From Edaphochlamys debaryana (Eukaryota; Chlorophyta; Chlorophyceae; Chlamydomonadales), in contig JAEHOE010000002.1 of NCBI GenBank assembly GCA_016858145.1, positions 744,001 through 808,000 of the forward strand: a stretch of DNA of 64,000 nt, given 5' to 3'. The position numbers were made by a program, and so were the translations under genes. A model generated the notes under the pieces. It searched no databases and was not told the DNA's origin. It saw only the letters and a list, made by a program, of their open reading frames with translations. This document shows positions 41,806-52,097 of the stretch, in pieces (position 1 is the stretch's first letter; the number at the start of each line of letters is the position of its first letter).

Positions 41806-44800
41806 CTACCGCTGTGCCTCCTGCTCAACATCCTCAGCCTGGCCGGCCTGCTCCTCCTGTGTTACGGCCTCCGCAGCAGCCTCAGCGGAAGCCTCCGCCA
41901 CCTCATCAGCCTTGGCGGAAGCCTCCGCCTCCTCATCAGCCTTGGCGGCCTCCGCGTCCGCAGCAGCCTTCGCAGCGGCCTCCGCCTCCGCAGCAGCCTT
42001 TGCGGCCTCCGCGTCCGCAGCAGCCTTTGCGGCCTCCGCCTCCGCGGCAGCCTTGGCGGCCTCTGCCTCCGCAACAGCCTTGGCAGCGGCCTCCGCCTCC
42101 GCGGCAGCCTTAGCGGCAGCCTCCGCCTCCGCGGCAGCCTTAGCGGCCGCCTCTGCCTCCGCGGCAGCCTTGGCGGCGGCCTCCGCCTCTGCGGCAGCCT
42201 TAGCGGCCGCCTCCGCCTCCGCGGCAGCCTTGGCGGCGGCCTCCGCCTCCGCGGCAGCCTTAGCGGCCGCCTCCGCCTCCGCGGCAGCCTTGGCGGCGGC
42301 CTCCGCCTCCGCGGCAGCCTTGGCGGCGGCCTCCGCCTCCGCGGCAGCCTTGGCGGCGGCCTCCGCCTCCGCGGCAGCCTTAGCGGCCGCCTCCGCCTCC
42401 GCGGCAGCCTTAGCGGCCGCCTCCGCCTCCGCGGCAGCCTTAGCGGCAGCCTCCGCCTCCGCAGCAGCCTTAGCAGCCGCCTCCGCCTCCGCAGCAGCCT
42501 TGGCGGCAGCCTCCGCCTCCTCAGCAGCCTTAGCAGCCGCCTCCGCCTCCGCAGCAGCCTTGGCGGCAGCCTCCGCCTCCGCGGCAGCCTTGGCGGCCGC
42601 CTCCGCTTCCGCAGCAGCCTTAGCGGCTGCCTCCGCCTCCGCAGCAGCCTTGGCGGTTGCCGCCTCCTCAGCAGCCTTGGCGGCAGCCTCCGCCTCCGCG
42701 GCAGCCTTAGCGGCGGCCTCAGCCTCCGCGGCAGCCTTAGCGTCAGCCTCCGCCTCCGCGGCAGCCTTAGCGGCAGCCTCCGCCTCAGCAGCAGCCCTTG
42801 CCGCCGCCTCCTTGCCCGCTTCTGCCTTTACGGGCGTGCCCTCATCCTCATCCAGGTACTCATCCTCCTCCTCTTCAGCTGCTGGGGCCGGCGCTGATGC
42901 GGGCGCCGCGCTGTCCTCGTCCTCGGGGTCCTCATACTCGTCCTCAGCTGCCTCCAGCTTCTCCGCCTCAAACCGCTCCCACTCCGCAATGTACTCACCG
43001 AGCTCGGGGTCGTCCCGCAGTTGCGCGCGCTGCTCCTCCGTGAGCGCCTCAGCGCCCTTGTCATAGACCAGGTCCCGCAGCGCCTCCAGTGCGCGATCAG
43101 CAGCAGACTCGGGCAGCTCCTCCAGGGGCTCATCTTCCTGGTCCTCCTCCTCCTTGGCAGGATCAGCAGCAGGAGGATGAGCAGGAGCAGGAGCAGGAGC
43201 AGGAGCAGCAGAGGCGGCGCCCTGGGCAGCCTTGCCGTCAGGGCTGTCCACCGAGGGCATGGCCCTGATGGCCTCCCAGTCGCGCAGGCGCTCGGCCTTG
43301 ACGGCGCCCATGCGGGCCTCGCGCTCAGCGACCTGGGCCCGCCAAGCCGCCACCTCCTCAGGGTCATCCTCCACAAGGCCGCTGATCTCGCCGCGCTCAA
43401 AGGCAGCGATGGTCTCAGCAAACTCGGGGTCAGAAGCGAGCTGGTCGCGGTCGGCGGGGCTGAGCAGCGCCACACCCTCGGAGCGAGCGAAGCGGCGGAG
43501 AGTCTCCAGCGCGTCAATGCCGCGGTGCCCGTCGTCCTCGACTTCAGGCTCAGTGGCAGCACGTGCCTTGGCCTCCCGCTCAACCTTGGCGATGGCCTCA
43601 GCAAACTCAGGGTCGTTTTGGAGGCTGGAGCGCACCCAGGACGGCATGCCCTCGACCCCACGCTCACGGGCAAACTTGCGCAGGTCCTCCAAGTCAGAGT
43701 CCTGGCTCAGGCGGTCGGCAGCGGCTTCTGCCTCAGCGTGAGCAGAGGCCTTGGCGGCACTGGGTGCGGCAGCCTCCTCCTCGTCATCTGCGTACTCGTC
43801 ATCGTCAGCAGAGGCCTTGGCGGCGGGCGGGGCCGAAGCGGAGCCCTTCGGCTCCTCCGCCTCCTCGCCAGCATCCTGCCGGTACCCAGCCTTGCCCGCC
43901 TCCCAGGCAGTCAGGGCGGGGCCGAACTCGGGGTCATCTCGCAGCTGCGAGCGCACCCACGCCGGCATGCCCTCGAAGCCGTGCTTGCGGGCGTGGCGCT
44001 TGAGGCCCTCGAGCGGGTCGTCCTCGCTGCCCGCCTCGGCCTCGGGCCACAGCTCGTACGAGTCCACCTCCACGTACTCGCCCCACTCCTCGTCGTCAGA
44101 GGAAGAGGCGTCAGCGTCAGAGCTGGACTCGACGGTGGAGGCAGTGTTGTCGATGCCAGCAGCGGGCTTGGAGCCCTCAGCGGTAGGCTTGGCTGGCTTG
44201 GCAGGCTCAGCAGCGGCAGGCTCGGTCGCGCGCTCCTTGCTGTGAGCGCTGCCACTAGCAACCTCACCCTGGGCCCCGACGAGCTCCTCCTCATCGCCGT
44301 ACTCATACTCATCCGCCTCCTCGCCCTTCTCCGCGTCACCAAGCTGCGCTGCCTTGCGCTCATACTCGCGCACGGCCTCGCCAAACTCGGGGTCGTCGCG
44401 CAGCTGGGAGCGCACCCACGAGGGCATCTCCTCGAGGCCGTTCTTGCGGGCGAACTCGCGGAGCTGCTCCATGCGCTGCTCGGCCGAGATGTGCTCCATC
44501 TCGTACTCTTGGTACTCCTCGGGCGCGTCAAGAGCGGCAGCAACATCGCCGTCGTCAGCGGCAGCCTCGGCCTTGGCGCCGTCGGCAGGGGCGGCGGGAG
44601 CGGGGGCCGGAGCGTCGGCGGAGGCAGCAGCCTTGGCGGTTGCAGCCTTGGCAGCAGCAGCAGCAGCCTCGGCAACGGGGTCCTCTTGCTCAATCAGGCC
44701 GCTGATCTCGCCCCGCTCGAACGCAGCGATGGTCTCAGCGAACTCAGGGTCGTCCCGGATGGCTGCGCGGTCCTCCTTGGTCAGCATGGCAACGCCAGCC

Positions 44801-47800
44801 TCGCGCGCCTGCTGCTTGGCCGCCTCAACGTCAATCTCCGGCGCCGCATCGTCCTCCTCCTCCGCAGCCGCGAGCCGCTCCTTCTCCAGAGCGGCAATCT
44901 CGGCAGCGAACTCGGGGTCGTTGGCCAGGTTGTTGCGAACCCACCAGGGCATGCTGCGCACGCCGCGCTCGCGCGCGAACCTGCGCAGGCCTTCCAGCTT
45001 GGCCGCAGCCGCCTCGTCGCCAGCACCCGCAGTGGCAGCGCCGCTGTCCTTCGAGGTGGCAACCTGAGCGACGCCCGCAGAGCCGCTGGCGGGCTTGGCG
45101 CTGGCGGGCTCAGCCTTGGCGGGCAGAGCGTCGGCCGCGGCAGACTCGGCGGAGGCTGGGCCGGAGGGCTCAGCAGCAGCTGCTGCAGCCTCGCCCTCCA
45201 CCGCCTTGCCTGAGCGCACGGCCACCTGGAGCTGCTCGACGTGCAGCGCTTTGCCCTTGCCCTTGGGAGCATCGACCGAGGGCATGGCCCGGATTGCCTC
45301 CCAGTCGCGCAGGCGCTCGGCCTTGACGGCGCCCATGCGGGCCTCGCGCTCAGCGACCTGGGCCCGCCACGTCGCCACCTCCTCAGGGTCATCCTCCACA
45401 AGGCCGCTGATCTCGCCGCGCTCAAAGGCAGCGATGGTCTCAGCAAACTCGGGGTCAGAAGCGAGCTGAACGCGGTCAGCGGGGCTGAGCAGCGCCACAC
45501 CCTCGGAGCGAGCGAAGCGGCGGAGAGTCTCCAGCGCGTCAATGCCGCGGTGCCCGTCGTCCTCCACCTCCGGCTCAGCGACAGCACGTGCCTTGGCCTC
45601 CCGCTCAACCTTGGCGATGGCCTCAGCAAACTCGGGGTCGTTTTGGAGGCTGGAGCGCACCCAGGACGGCATGCCCTCGACCCCACGCTCACGGGCAAAC
45701 TTGCGCAGGTCCTCCAAGTCAGAGTCCTGGCTCAGGCGGTCGGCAGCGGCTTCTGCCTCAGCGTGAGCAGAGGCCTTGGCGGCACTGGGTGCGGCAGCAT
45801 CCTCCTCGTCATCTGCGTACTCGTCATCGTCAGCAGAGGCCTTGGCGGGGGGCTTGGCGGCGGGCGGGGCCGGAGCGGAGCCTTTCGGCTCCTCCGCCTC
45901 CTCGCCAGCGTCCTGCCGGTACCCAGCCTTGCCCGCCTCCCAAGCAGTCAGGGCGGGGCCGAACTCGGGGTCATCTCGCAGCTGCGAGCGCACCCACGCC
46001 GGCATGCCCTCGAAGCCGTGCTTGCGGGCGTGGCGCTTGAGGCCCTCGAGCGGGTCGTCCTCGCTGCCCGCCTCGGCCTCGGGCCACAGCTCGTACGAGT
46101 CCACCTCCACGTACTCGCCCCACTCCTCATCGTCAGAGGAAGAGGCGTCAGCATCAGAGGCGGACTCGGAGGCAGCGTCGGAGGCAGCGCCAGACGCAGC
46201 CCCAGAGGCCAAGCCAGAGGCACGAGGAGAGCCACCGCTCTTGCTGTCGGCGCTGGCAGCAGGCTGAGCGGACGCAGCGGCGGCAGGGGCACCGGCAGAT
46301 TTGCCCGCCACCTCCTCCTCCTGCTCCTCATCCTCCTCGTCTACCGGCGCTGTCTCCAGCACCTCGCCACGCTCAGCTGCCTCCCGCTCAAACGTGCGCA
46401 CGGTGTCCCCCATCTCGGGGTCCTCCCGCAGCTGGTCCCGGAGCCAGGCGTCCGCAAGGCCGTTCTCGCGGGCGTACTCGCGCAGCTCCTGCCTGCGCTG
46501 CTCCGGCGTGACGCTGCCGTTCTCGTACTCCTCGTACTCGTCCTCGCCGCCGTCAGTGGCGCTGTCAGCCGCGGCAGCCGCGGTGCTGGAGGCAGCAGCA
46601 GTCTTGGCGGGCTTGGCAGCGGGCTTGGCGGGCTGAGCAGCGGGCTTGGCTGCGGGCTCCTCGCCCTCCAGCTCCTCCTCCTCGCCGTCCTCCTCGGCCG
46701 CCGCACGCTCGCCAGGCGCCCACAGCGCCCAGTCCGGAGGCGGAACGCCGGTGAACTTGGCGTTCTCAATCTCGTAGGTGCGCACGGTCTCGCCGAACTC
46801 GGGGTCCTGGGCGAGCTGGGCGCGGGCCCACTGCGGCATCTCGGCGACGCCGCGCTCACGGCCAAACATGCGCAGGCGCTCGAGCGGGTCGGAGCCAGGC
46901 TCGGGCTCGTACTCGGCCCACGGCTCCTCCGTGTCGGCCTCGGCCTCGGCCTTGGCCTTGGCTGGCTTGGCGTCAGCCGCAGCCTTGGCGTCAGCGCCGG
47001 CCTTGGTCGCCTTGGCATCAGCCACGAGCTCGGGCTCAGCCACCGCCTTGGGCTCGGCCTCAGGCTCTGCCTCGGCCTCCGCCTCAGCCTCGGGCTCAGG
47101 CTCGCCTCGGAGGAAGCGCAGGTGCTTGGCGATGGCTGCCTTGAACTCGGGCTCGTCCTTGAGCGCTTCGAGCACGTTGAGCTGCAGGCGCTCCACGCCG
47201 TAGGCGCGGGCGTACTGGCGGGAGGGCTCCAACAGCTCCTGCAGCTGCCGGCGCTTGGCCTCCTCCTCCGCGGCCGCTGCCTTGGCCTCGGCCTTGGCCT
47301 TTGCGGCGGCCTCGGCCTTGGCGGCAGCCTCAGCCTCAGCGGCTGCCTCTGCCTCCGCCTCAGCGGCGGCCTCGGCTTCAGCCTCTGCCTTGGCGGCTGC
47401 CTCAGCCTCAGCTTTGGCTGCAGCCTCAGCCTTGGCCTCAGCCTCAGCCTTGGCAGCAGCCTCAGCCTCAGCCTTGGCGGCAGCCTCAGCCTTGGCGGTG
47501 GCCTCAGCCTCAGCCTTGGCCTCAGCCTCAGCCTTGGCCTCAGCCTCAGCCTTGGCCTCAGCCTCAGCCTCAGCCTTGGCGGCAGCCTCAGCCTCGGCGG
47601 CAGCCTCAGCCTTGGCGGCAGCCTCAGCCTTGGCGGCAGCCTCAGCCTTGGCAGCAGCCTCAGCCTCAGCCTTGGCCTCAGCCTGGGCCCTCTCAGCCTC
47701 AGCCTTTGCGGCAGCCTCAGCCTTTACGGCAGCCTCAGCCTTGGCCTTGGCTGCAGCCGCGGCCTTGGCAGCCTCTGCCTCCTCATCGTCATAGGCAAAC

Positions 47801-50800
47801 GTGTTCAGCTCAAGCTCCTCGCCATCCTCGGCGGAAGGCCCAGGGGCTGGTGCCGTTGCCGGTTTCTGCGGAGGGAGGGTGGCACGGGGGATGGCGCGTG
47901 AACACACGTATGACATGGGCCTCACTCCGTGTCCCTGTCCTTCATAGGGCAAGAGCGCAGCTGGGCCTGGTTGCGTACGCCACGAGTACCGTACACCTCA
48001 CTGCCCAGCGCACACACAGAGCAAGTGCCCTGACAAACCAAGCCTGCTCGCCTGATCCCTTGCCAGCAGCCCCACGACAACCCGCCCACGCCCACCTGTG
48101 CATCAGCCGCGGCCTGGTCAGGGGCGGCTTGGGCATCAGCATCAGCGTCGGCCTCAGCTGAGGGCTCCTGGCGAGAGAACTGGAACTTGGAGCGCTGCTG
48201 CCCGGGGCGTTGCTGCCCGCGAGCCGCATCCCCAGGGGCCACACCGGCGCCGGCGCCGCCTGCAACCCCCGCAGCTGCGCCAGCGCCGTACATGTCGTCC
48301 AGATCTGTGTACGGCATCTTGGCTGCGCCGGGCGGCGTCGCGTCGGCCTGCGCCGGGGCGGATTGTCGCGGGAGCCGCGAGGGTCGCTCACTGCTGAAGC
48401 GGGGGTCGCGGGCGGGGTCGGCTGTACTCCCCCCGGCGTCCGCTTCTTCCCGGTGCGGTGGCGCGGTTCCCGAGATGAAGGTCGCGCCTTTGGGCACGGT
48501 TTTGGGGATGGCCCCCTGCAGCTTGGCCAGGTGCTGCCGTACCATGGGCTCCGCCTGCGGAGGGTACAGGCACGGGAGAGAGCAAGAGCTCAGCGCACAC
48601 GGTAAGGCAAGAGACCTGAGCACAGGAGTCACAGGGATGGCATGCAGTAGGCGTCCAGGTGCTAAAGGCTGAGGCCAAGAGGCCAAGGCAGGGCGGGCGT
48701 TCTGCTTGTTGACACCAGCCCGAACCTGCCAGCCCAAGCAGGCCCCGCTCCCTTTATATCAACTGCCGACACCCCGCCCAGCACTGCCCACGCCTGGCCG
48801 CACCGTTGCTCCGCACTACCCGCCCATGACGCCCGCCCCACCTCACCGCCCAGCCCCTCAGCCCCACCGCCAGGCCCACCCCAGGCCCACCCCGGGCCCA
48901 CCTTGCTCCAGGCCTGGCGCGCCACGCCGGCCGCCGAGCCGAGCGCCAGGTCGATGGGCGCCTTGAAGACCGCGGGCGCCCGCTTGTAGCCGATGTAGGT
49001 GCACGTGGCCATGAAGAGCATGAGGCCCAGCCACAGCAGGCGCCTGTGGTGGAGGAGGGAGGCGCGAGGCGGGGGCTTAGCGGGTCGCTGAGGCATGTGA
49101 GAAAATCACCCATTCACGCATCGAGCCAGTCCGCAATCCGCCTAAACGTTACCTCCCTGTGCCATCATCGCTAGCAGGTTCATACGATGTCGATGAGGGT
49201 CCCTCCCCTGCGCCTGCCCCTCGCCCCCACCTGTCCCGCTTCTCCTGCTTGTGGATGGTGGTCAGCAGCTTCTCGCCCTTCTTGTTCAGCTGCTTCTGCC
49301 CCGTAAACTCGTCCTTGGCCTTGCCCAGCACCTGGTTGCTGGTCTCTGGGGGGCGGCAGCGACGCGGGCGGGAGGGGGGCGGCAATGCGCTTGAGCGCGG
49401 GGCATCCGAACCACGGCAGGTAGGCGCATGCGAGCTCTACACCACGCGGAGAGAACGCGTACGCGAGACAAGGCATACGCTGCGGACATCGCCATGCTGG
49501 ACCCGCATCGCCCCGCCCCACCCAGCCCCTGTAGCTGCTCCACAGTGTGAACGCCTCACGTACAGCCGTCACGGCAGCGGTACGCTCAGCCCGACCGGTC
49601 GGTCCCACTGCCTCCAGACGGGTCCAGTCGCCTTGTTTTCACTTGCCCCCGCCAAGGCCAACGACGCCCCTGGTTGGCCCGAATGCTGAGGGCCCCATGG
49701 CACCTGACCCCGCATACTCCGTCCAGCCCAGCCCAGTGCGGACCAGCCCAGCCCACCCCAGCCCAGCCCAGCCCATGTCCTCAGGACCCCCATCCAGCTG
49801 CATCCGCCCAGGCCAGTCACCCCACGCCACGCACCTGCCCAACCTTTCCCCGCCCACACTACCGGTGCCCACACCACCCCCAGGACCCCGGGGCCACTCA
49901 CCCAGCACGGCCATGGTGGCAGTGGTCTGATCGATCTGCTGCGTCAGCACCGCCCGGGCCCGCTGCAGGCTCTCCGTCACCTGCGGTCCGCGGGGTAAAG
50001 GGCAACCCGGTCAGCCCGGCCGACAGGACCGCATTGGTCGCCTGTTGTGGGCGGAAGCGCCCACGGCCGATGCGCCCCCGCCCCGCAGCCCCGCCGCTAG
50101 TAAGGGTAGCCGCATTCGCTGCCGGCGGCGATGGGCTCAGCCACCTCCGCACAGGCTGCCCCGAAGCTTAGTGAGTGCAGAGTGTTTGGGCCCTGCCGAC
50201 CCCTCCCCTAGCAGCGTGAACGGTCGGACAGACTTCCCTCAGGAGCCCAGACCCTGCCCCACAGACAGACGGGATACCGCGACGTCCCCCGCTTGCCTGT
50301 CCCTGTCCTCAAAGCGTTCCGCCACTCGTCCTCTCCCATCCCTGTATGCCCCCATGGCCCTCCCTCACCACTCCCTGCCCCCGACTTCCAGCTGCAGAGC
50401 TGCCACCCAGGCCTCAGACCCCACCCGCAACCCCGCCCCACAACCAGGGGCTTCCACCCACCTCCGAGGTGCCCTTTACGGCCTCCACCACTGACTTGTA
50501 CTCCTTCTGCAGGGCCGGCAGGCTGGCGCCCTCAAACAGCTCGCGGCGCTGCAGCGGGCCAGGTTCGCGGGGCGGCGGGTGAGCGTAAGGCAGCGGGGAG
50601 TTAGCAGGAGGCTTGTGGCGGGCACAGGACTGGAGGCGTGTGAGGGTATCGGGCAGCCCGGGTGCGCGGCTGCGCGCATGGTGGGATGCGGCAGTAGCAG
50701 GAGCATGGCCGTCTTATGGTTTGCGGAAGGAGCTGGGGCCTTTGCGAGGGAGGCCTTGCACGCTAGGGCCGCCTTCAGCACCACCGGCCAGGCACTCAAG

Positions 50801-51485
50801 CTCGCTTGGGAGTCTGGCGTGTGTACCCAAAGCTACGAAGCTGCAGCCGCTCGGCCTCGGCTCCGCATGGGGTGTTCGCCTCCTGGTCCCCAGGCACCCC
50901 ACCAACCTGCTGCTCCGCGGTCTGCTGCTGCGTGCGCTTTGCCTGCTTCTTGGCGGCAGCAATTGCTGCGGCCAGCCTGGAAGAACAGGAGTAGGAAAGC
51001 ACTGAGAGGGGCCGGCCGCCAGACGTGCCAAACCGGCCAGGCGTCACCCAGGCTCATAGCCGCCGCACCCCACGACCGCTCTCCCAAGCACCCACCGCTG
51101 GTACTCGGCCTGGTGCAGCTCCACACAGACCTCCACCGCATCCGCCTTGTCATCCCTGCAAGCGCAAGGCCCCGCGTGGTGAGCGTTCCGGGCTGGGGTG
51201 GCGGGGCGTGCCGGGGCGGAATTGCGGGAACATGCCCTACGTGTCTTGCTCTTCGGCGAGCAGCTCCAGGTCCCGTATCTGTCCCCGCATCCGCGACAGG
51301 TACTCTTGCAGCTGCTTGTCTGTTACGACAGGCGTGCCGCTCTGCGACGTGTCCGCATGGCCGATCCGATCGATAGCTGCTTGGATTTCCTGTTCTAGCT
51401 TGAGCAGCTGCTTATGCTGTTGCTTTTCATCGCTTCCGAAATGCGCCAGATCGGCCGCTTGGGCCAGCGAGTTAGCTGACACCAT
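41806..51485 (-). CDS. SEC20: Sec20-type SNARE with a giant repeat-rich C-terminal tail
   Basis: Exons: 51485-51241, ~51156-51097, ~50975-50906, 50548-50462, 49980-49902, 49345-49231, 49043-48902, 48554-48096, 47865-41806. Phases close: about 2,438 residues. Residues 1-155 are coiled-coil. ~155-218 is the Sec20/BNIP1 SNARE region ('VTESLQRARAVLTQQIDQTT', 'KKGEKLLTTIHKQEKRDR'), followed by the tail anchor 'LLWLGLMLFMATCTYIGYKR' (~221-240). Sec20 is a Qb SNARE for Golgi-to-ER retrograde fusion, with the N-terminus in the cytosol, so what follows should be lumenal. The tail (~2,200 residues, 2,019 of them in one exon) has Ala/Glu/Lys low-complexity blocks at both ends and 13 copies of a ~35-40-residue helical motif (consensus L..FAR..GV..MP.WVR..L..DPEF....). 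No HDEL-type ending. The junction could be a fusion of two former genes. Confidence 0.8.
41910..42820 (-). repeat. ~30 tandem copies of a 30-bp coding repeat (AEAEAAAKAA)
   Basis: Within the last exon of the Sec20-like gene, a 30-bp unit (GCCTCCGCCTCCGCGGCAGC plus TTAGCGGCC on the plus strand) repeats about 30 times and encodes a 10-residue Ala/Glu/Lys unit. An ideal uninterrupted charged alpha-helix is expected. Copy number is likely variable between strains. Confidence 0.9.
43251..46158 (-). repeat. Internal ~870-bp segmental duplication within the giant exon
   Basis: 43251-44121 and 45276-46158 are near-identical (about 97% by eye), offset 2,025 bp, with a 12-bp insertion in the upper copy. 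Each encodes three motif copies (beginning 'GLKRHARKHGFEG', 'DLRKFARERGVEG' and 'TLRRFARSEGVAL') plus 'SSSDDEEWGEYVEVDSYELW'. Frame is preserved. Confidence 0.88.
47255..47800 (-). repeat. AKAEAEA low-complexity coding repeat
   Basis: GCCTCAGCCTTGGC-type hexamer and 12-mer repeats encode Ala/Glu/Lys-rich helix at the start of the giant exon. It is less regular than the 30-bp array. Confidence 0.85.
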
Positions 51486-52097
51486 GCTGCTCAATCGGCT
51501 GTTGCTGCCCGCCCTAATGAAACACGACGTGCTCCACGGCCTAGTCCATTGCTGGTGGAGAAGATCACGGAGCGCCTCAGGCCGGGCAAGAGTGTGCAAG
51601 TGCAATTCAAAGAGTTGCGGGCGGCGTTGCCGAGCGCCGGTGGGCTATGCGGGCTGGAAGCGTATCGCCAAGATGATCGGGACTGTATGCGTGTCTGTGC
51701 GGGGTTTTGGCCATGGCCAATGGGCGGGCTCCCAGCTTGCATGCCGTCGCGCCGTGTCGCTGCGTGCCGTTACTTGCGCGGGGGAGACCCGGTCCGCCCC
51801 GCCTCTCGGGACAAAGCGTCAGGGCTTTTTCCCTCACAGATTGCACCTCTTGCTCCGGTTTAGGCGAGGCAGTGGCGGGCACGTTTCCAGAATCTTCCGT
51901 GCAGTCCCACCATCCATCCGTTGCCCGTCGAGGCCATCCTACACCATCCGCGGCGCCTCTTCGTTCGACCGCGCCACACGCTAACATTGACCGCTCCTCC
52001 TCAGCAACCAGTCTGTCATTAACACCGCAACTTCCGACCTGGTTCGGCCAACCCGACTTCGGCCGACCCCGTTCCTTCTCTCCATCCCACCTCCCGC
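51486..52097. other. Sec20 promoter region and NUP43 3' end
   Basis: 612 bp with no supported gene; presumably the Sec20 5' leader and the NUP43 3' UTR. Confidence 0.4.

Noticed and set aside
41910..42820. CRISPR-like regular repeats
   Set aside because: Contiguous 30-bp coding repeats without unique spacers, in a eukaryotic gene.
41912..43066. Long plus-strand open frame (384 codons) over the Sec20 repeat array
   Set aside because: Antisense of the AEAEAAAKAA repeat; the GC-rich 30-bp period leaves other frames open. No start context or splice partner.
45241..47901. 886-codon plus-strand open frame opposite the giant exon
   Set aside because: Product is Leu/Ser/Gly-rich mirror of the real coding strand; the minus frame has the repeated motif and phase-linked upstream exons.
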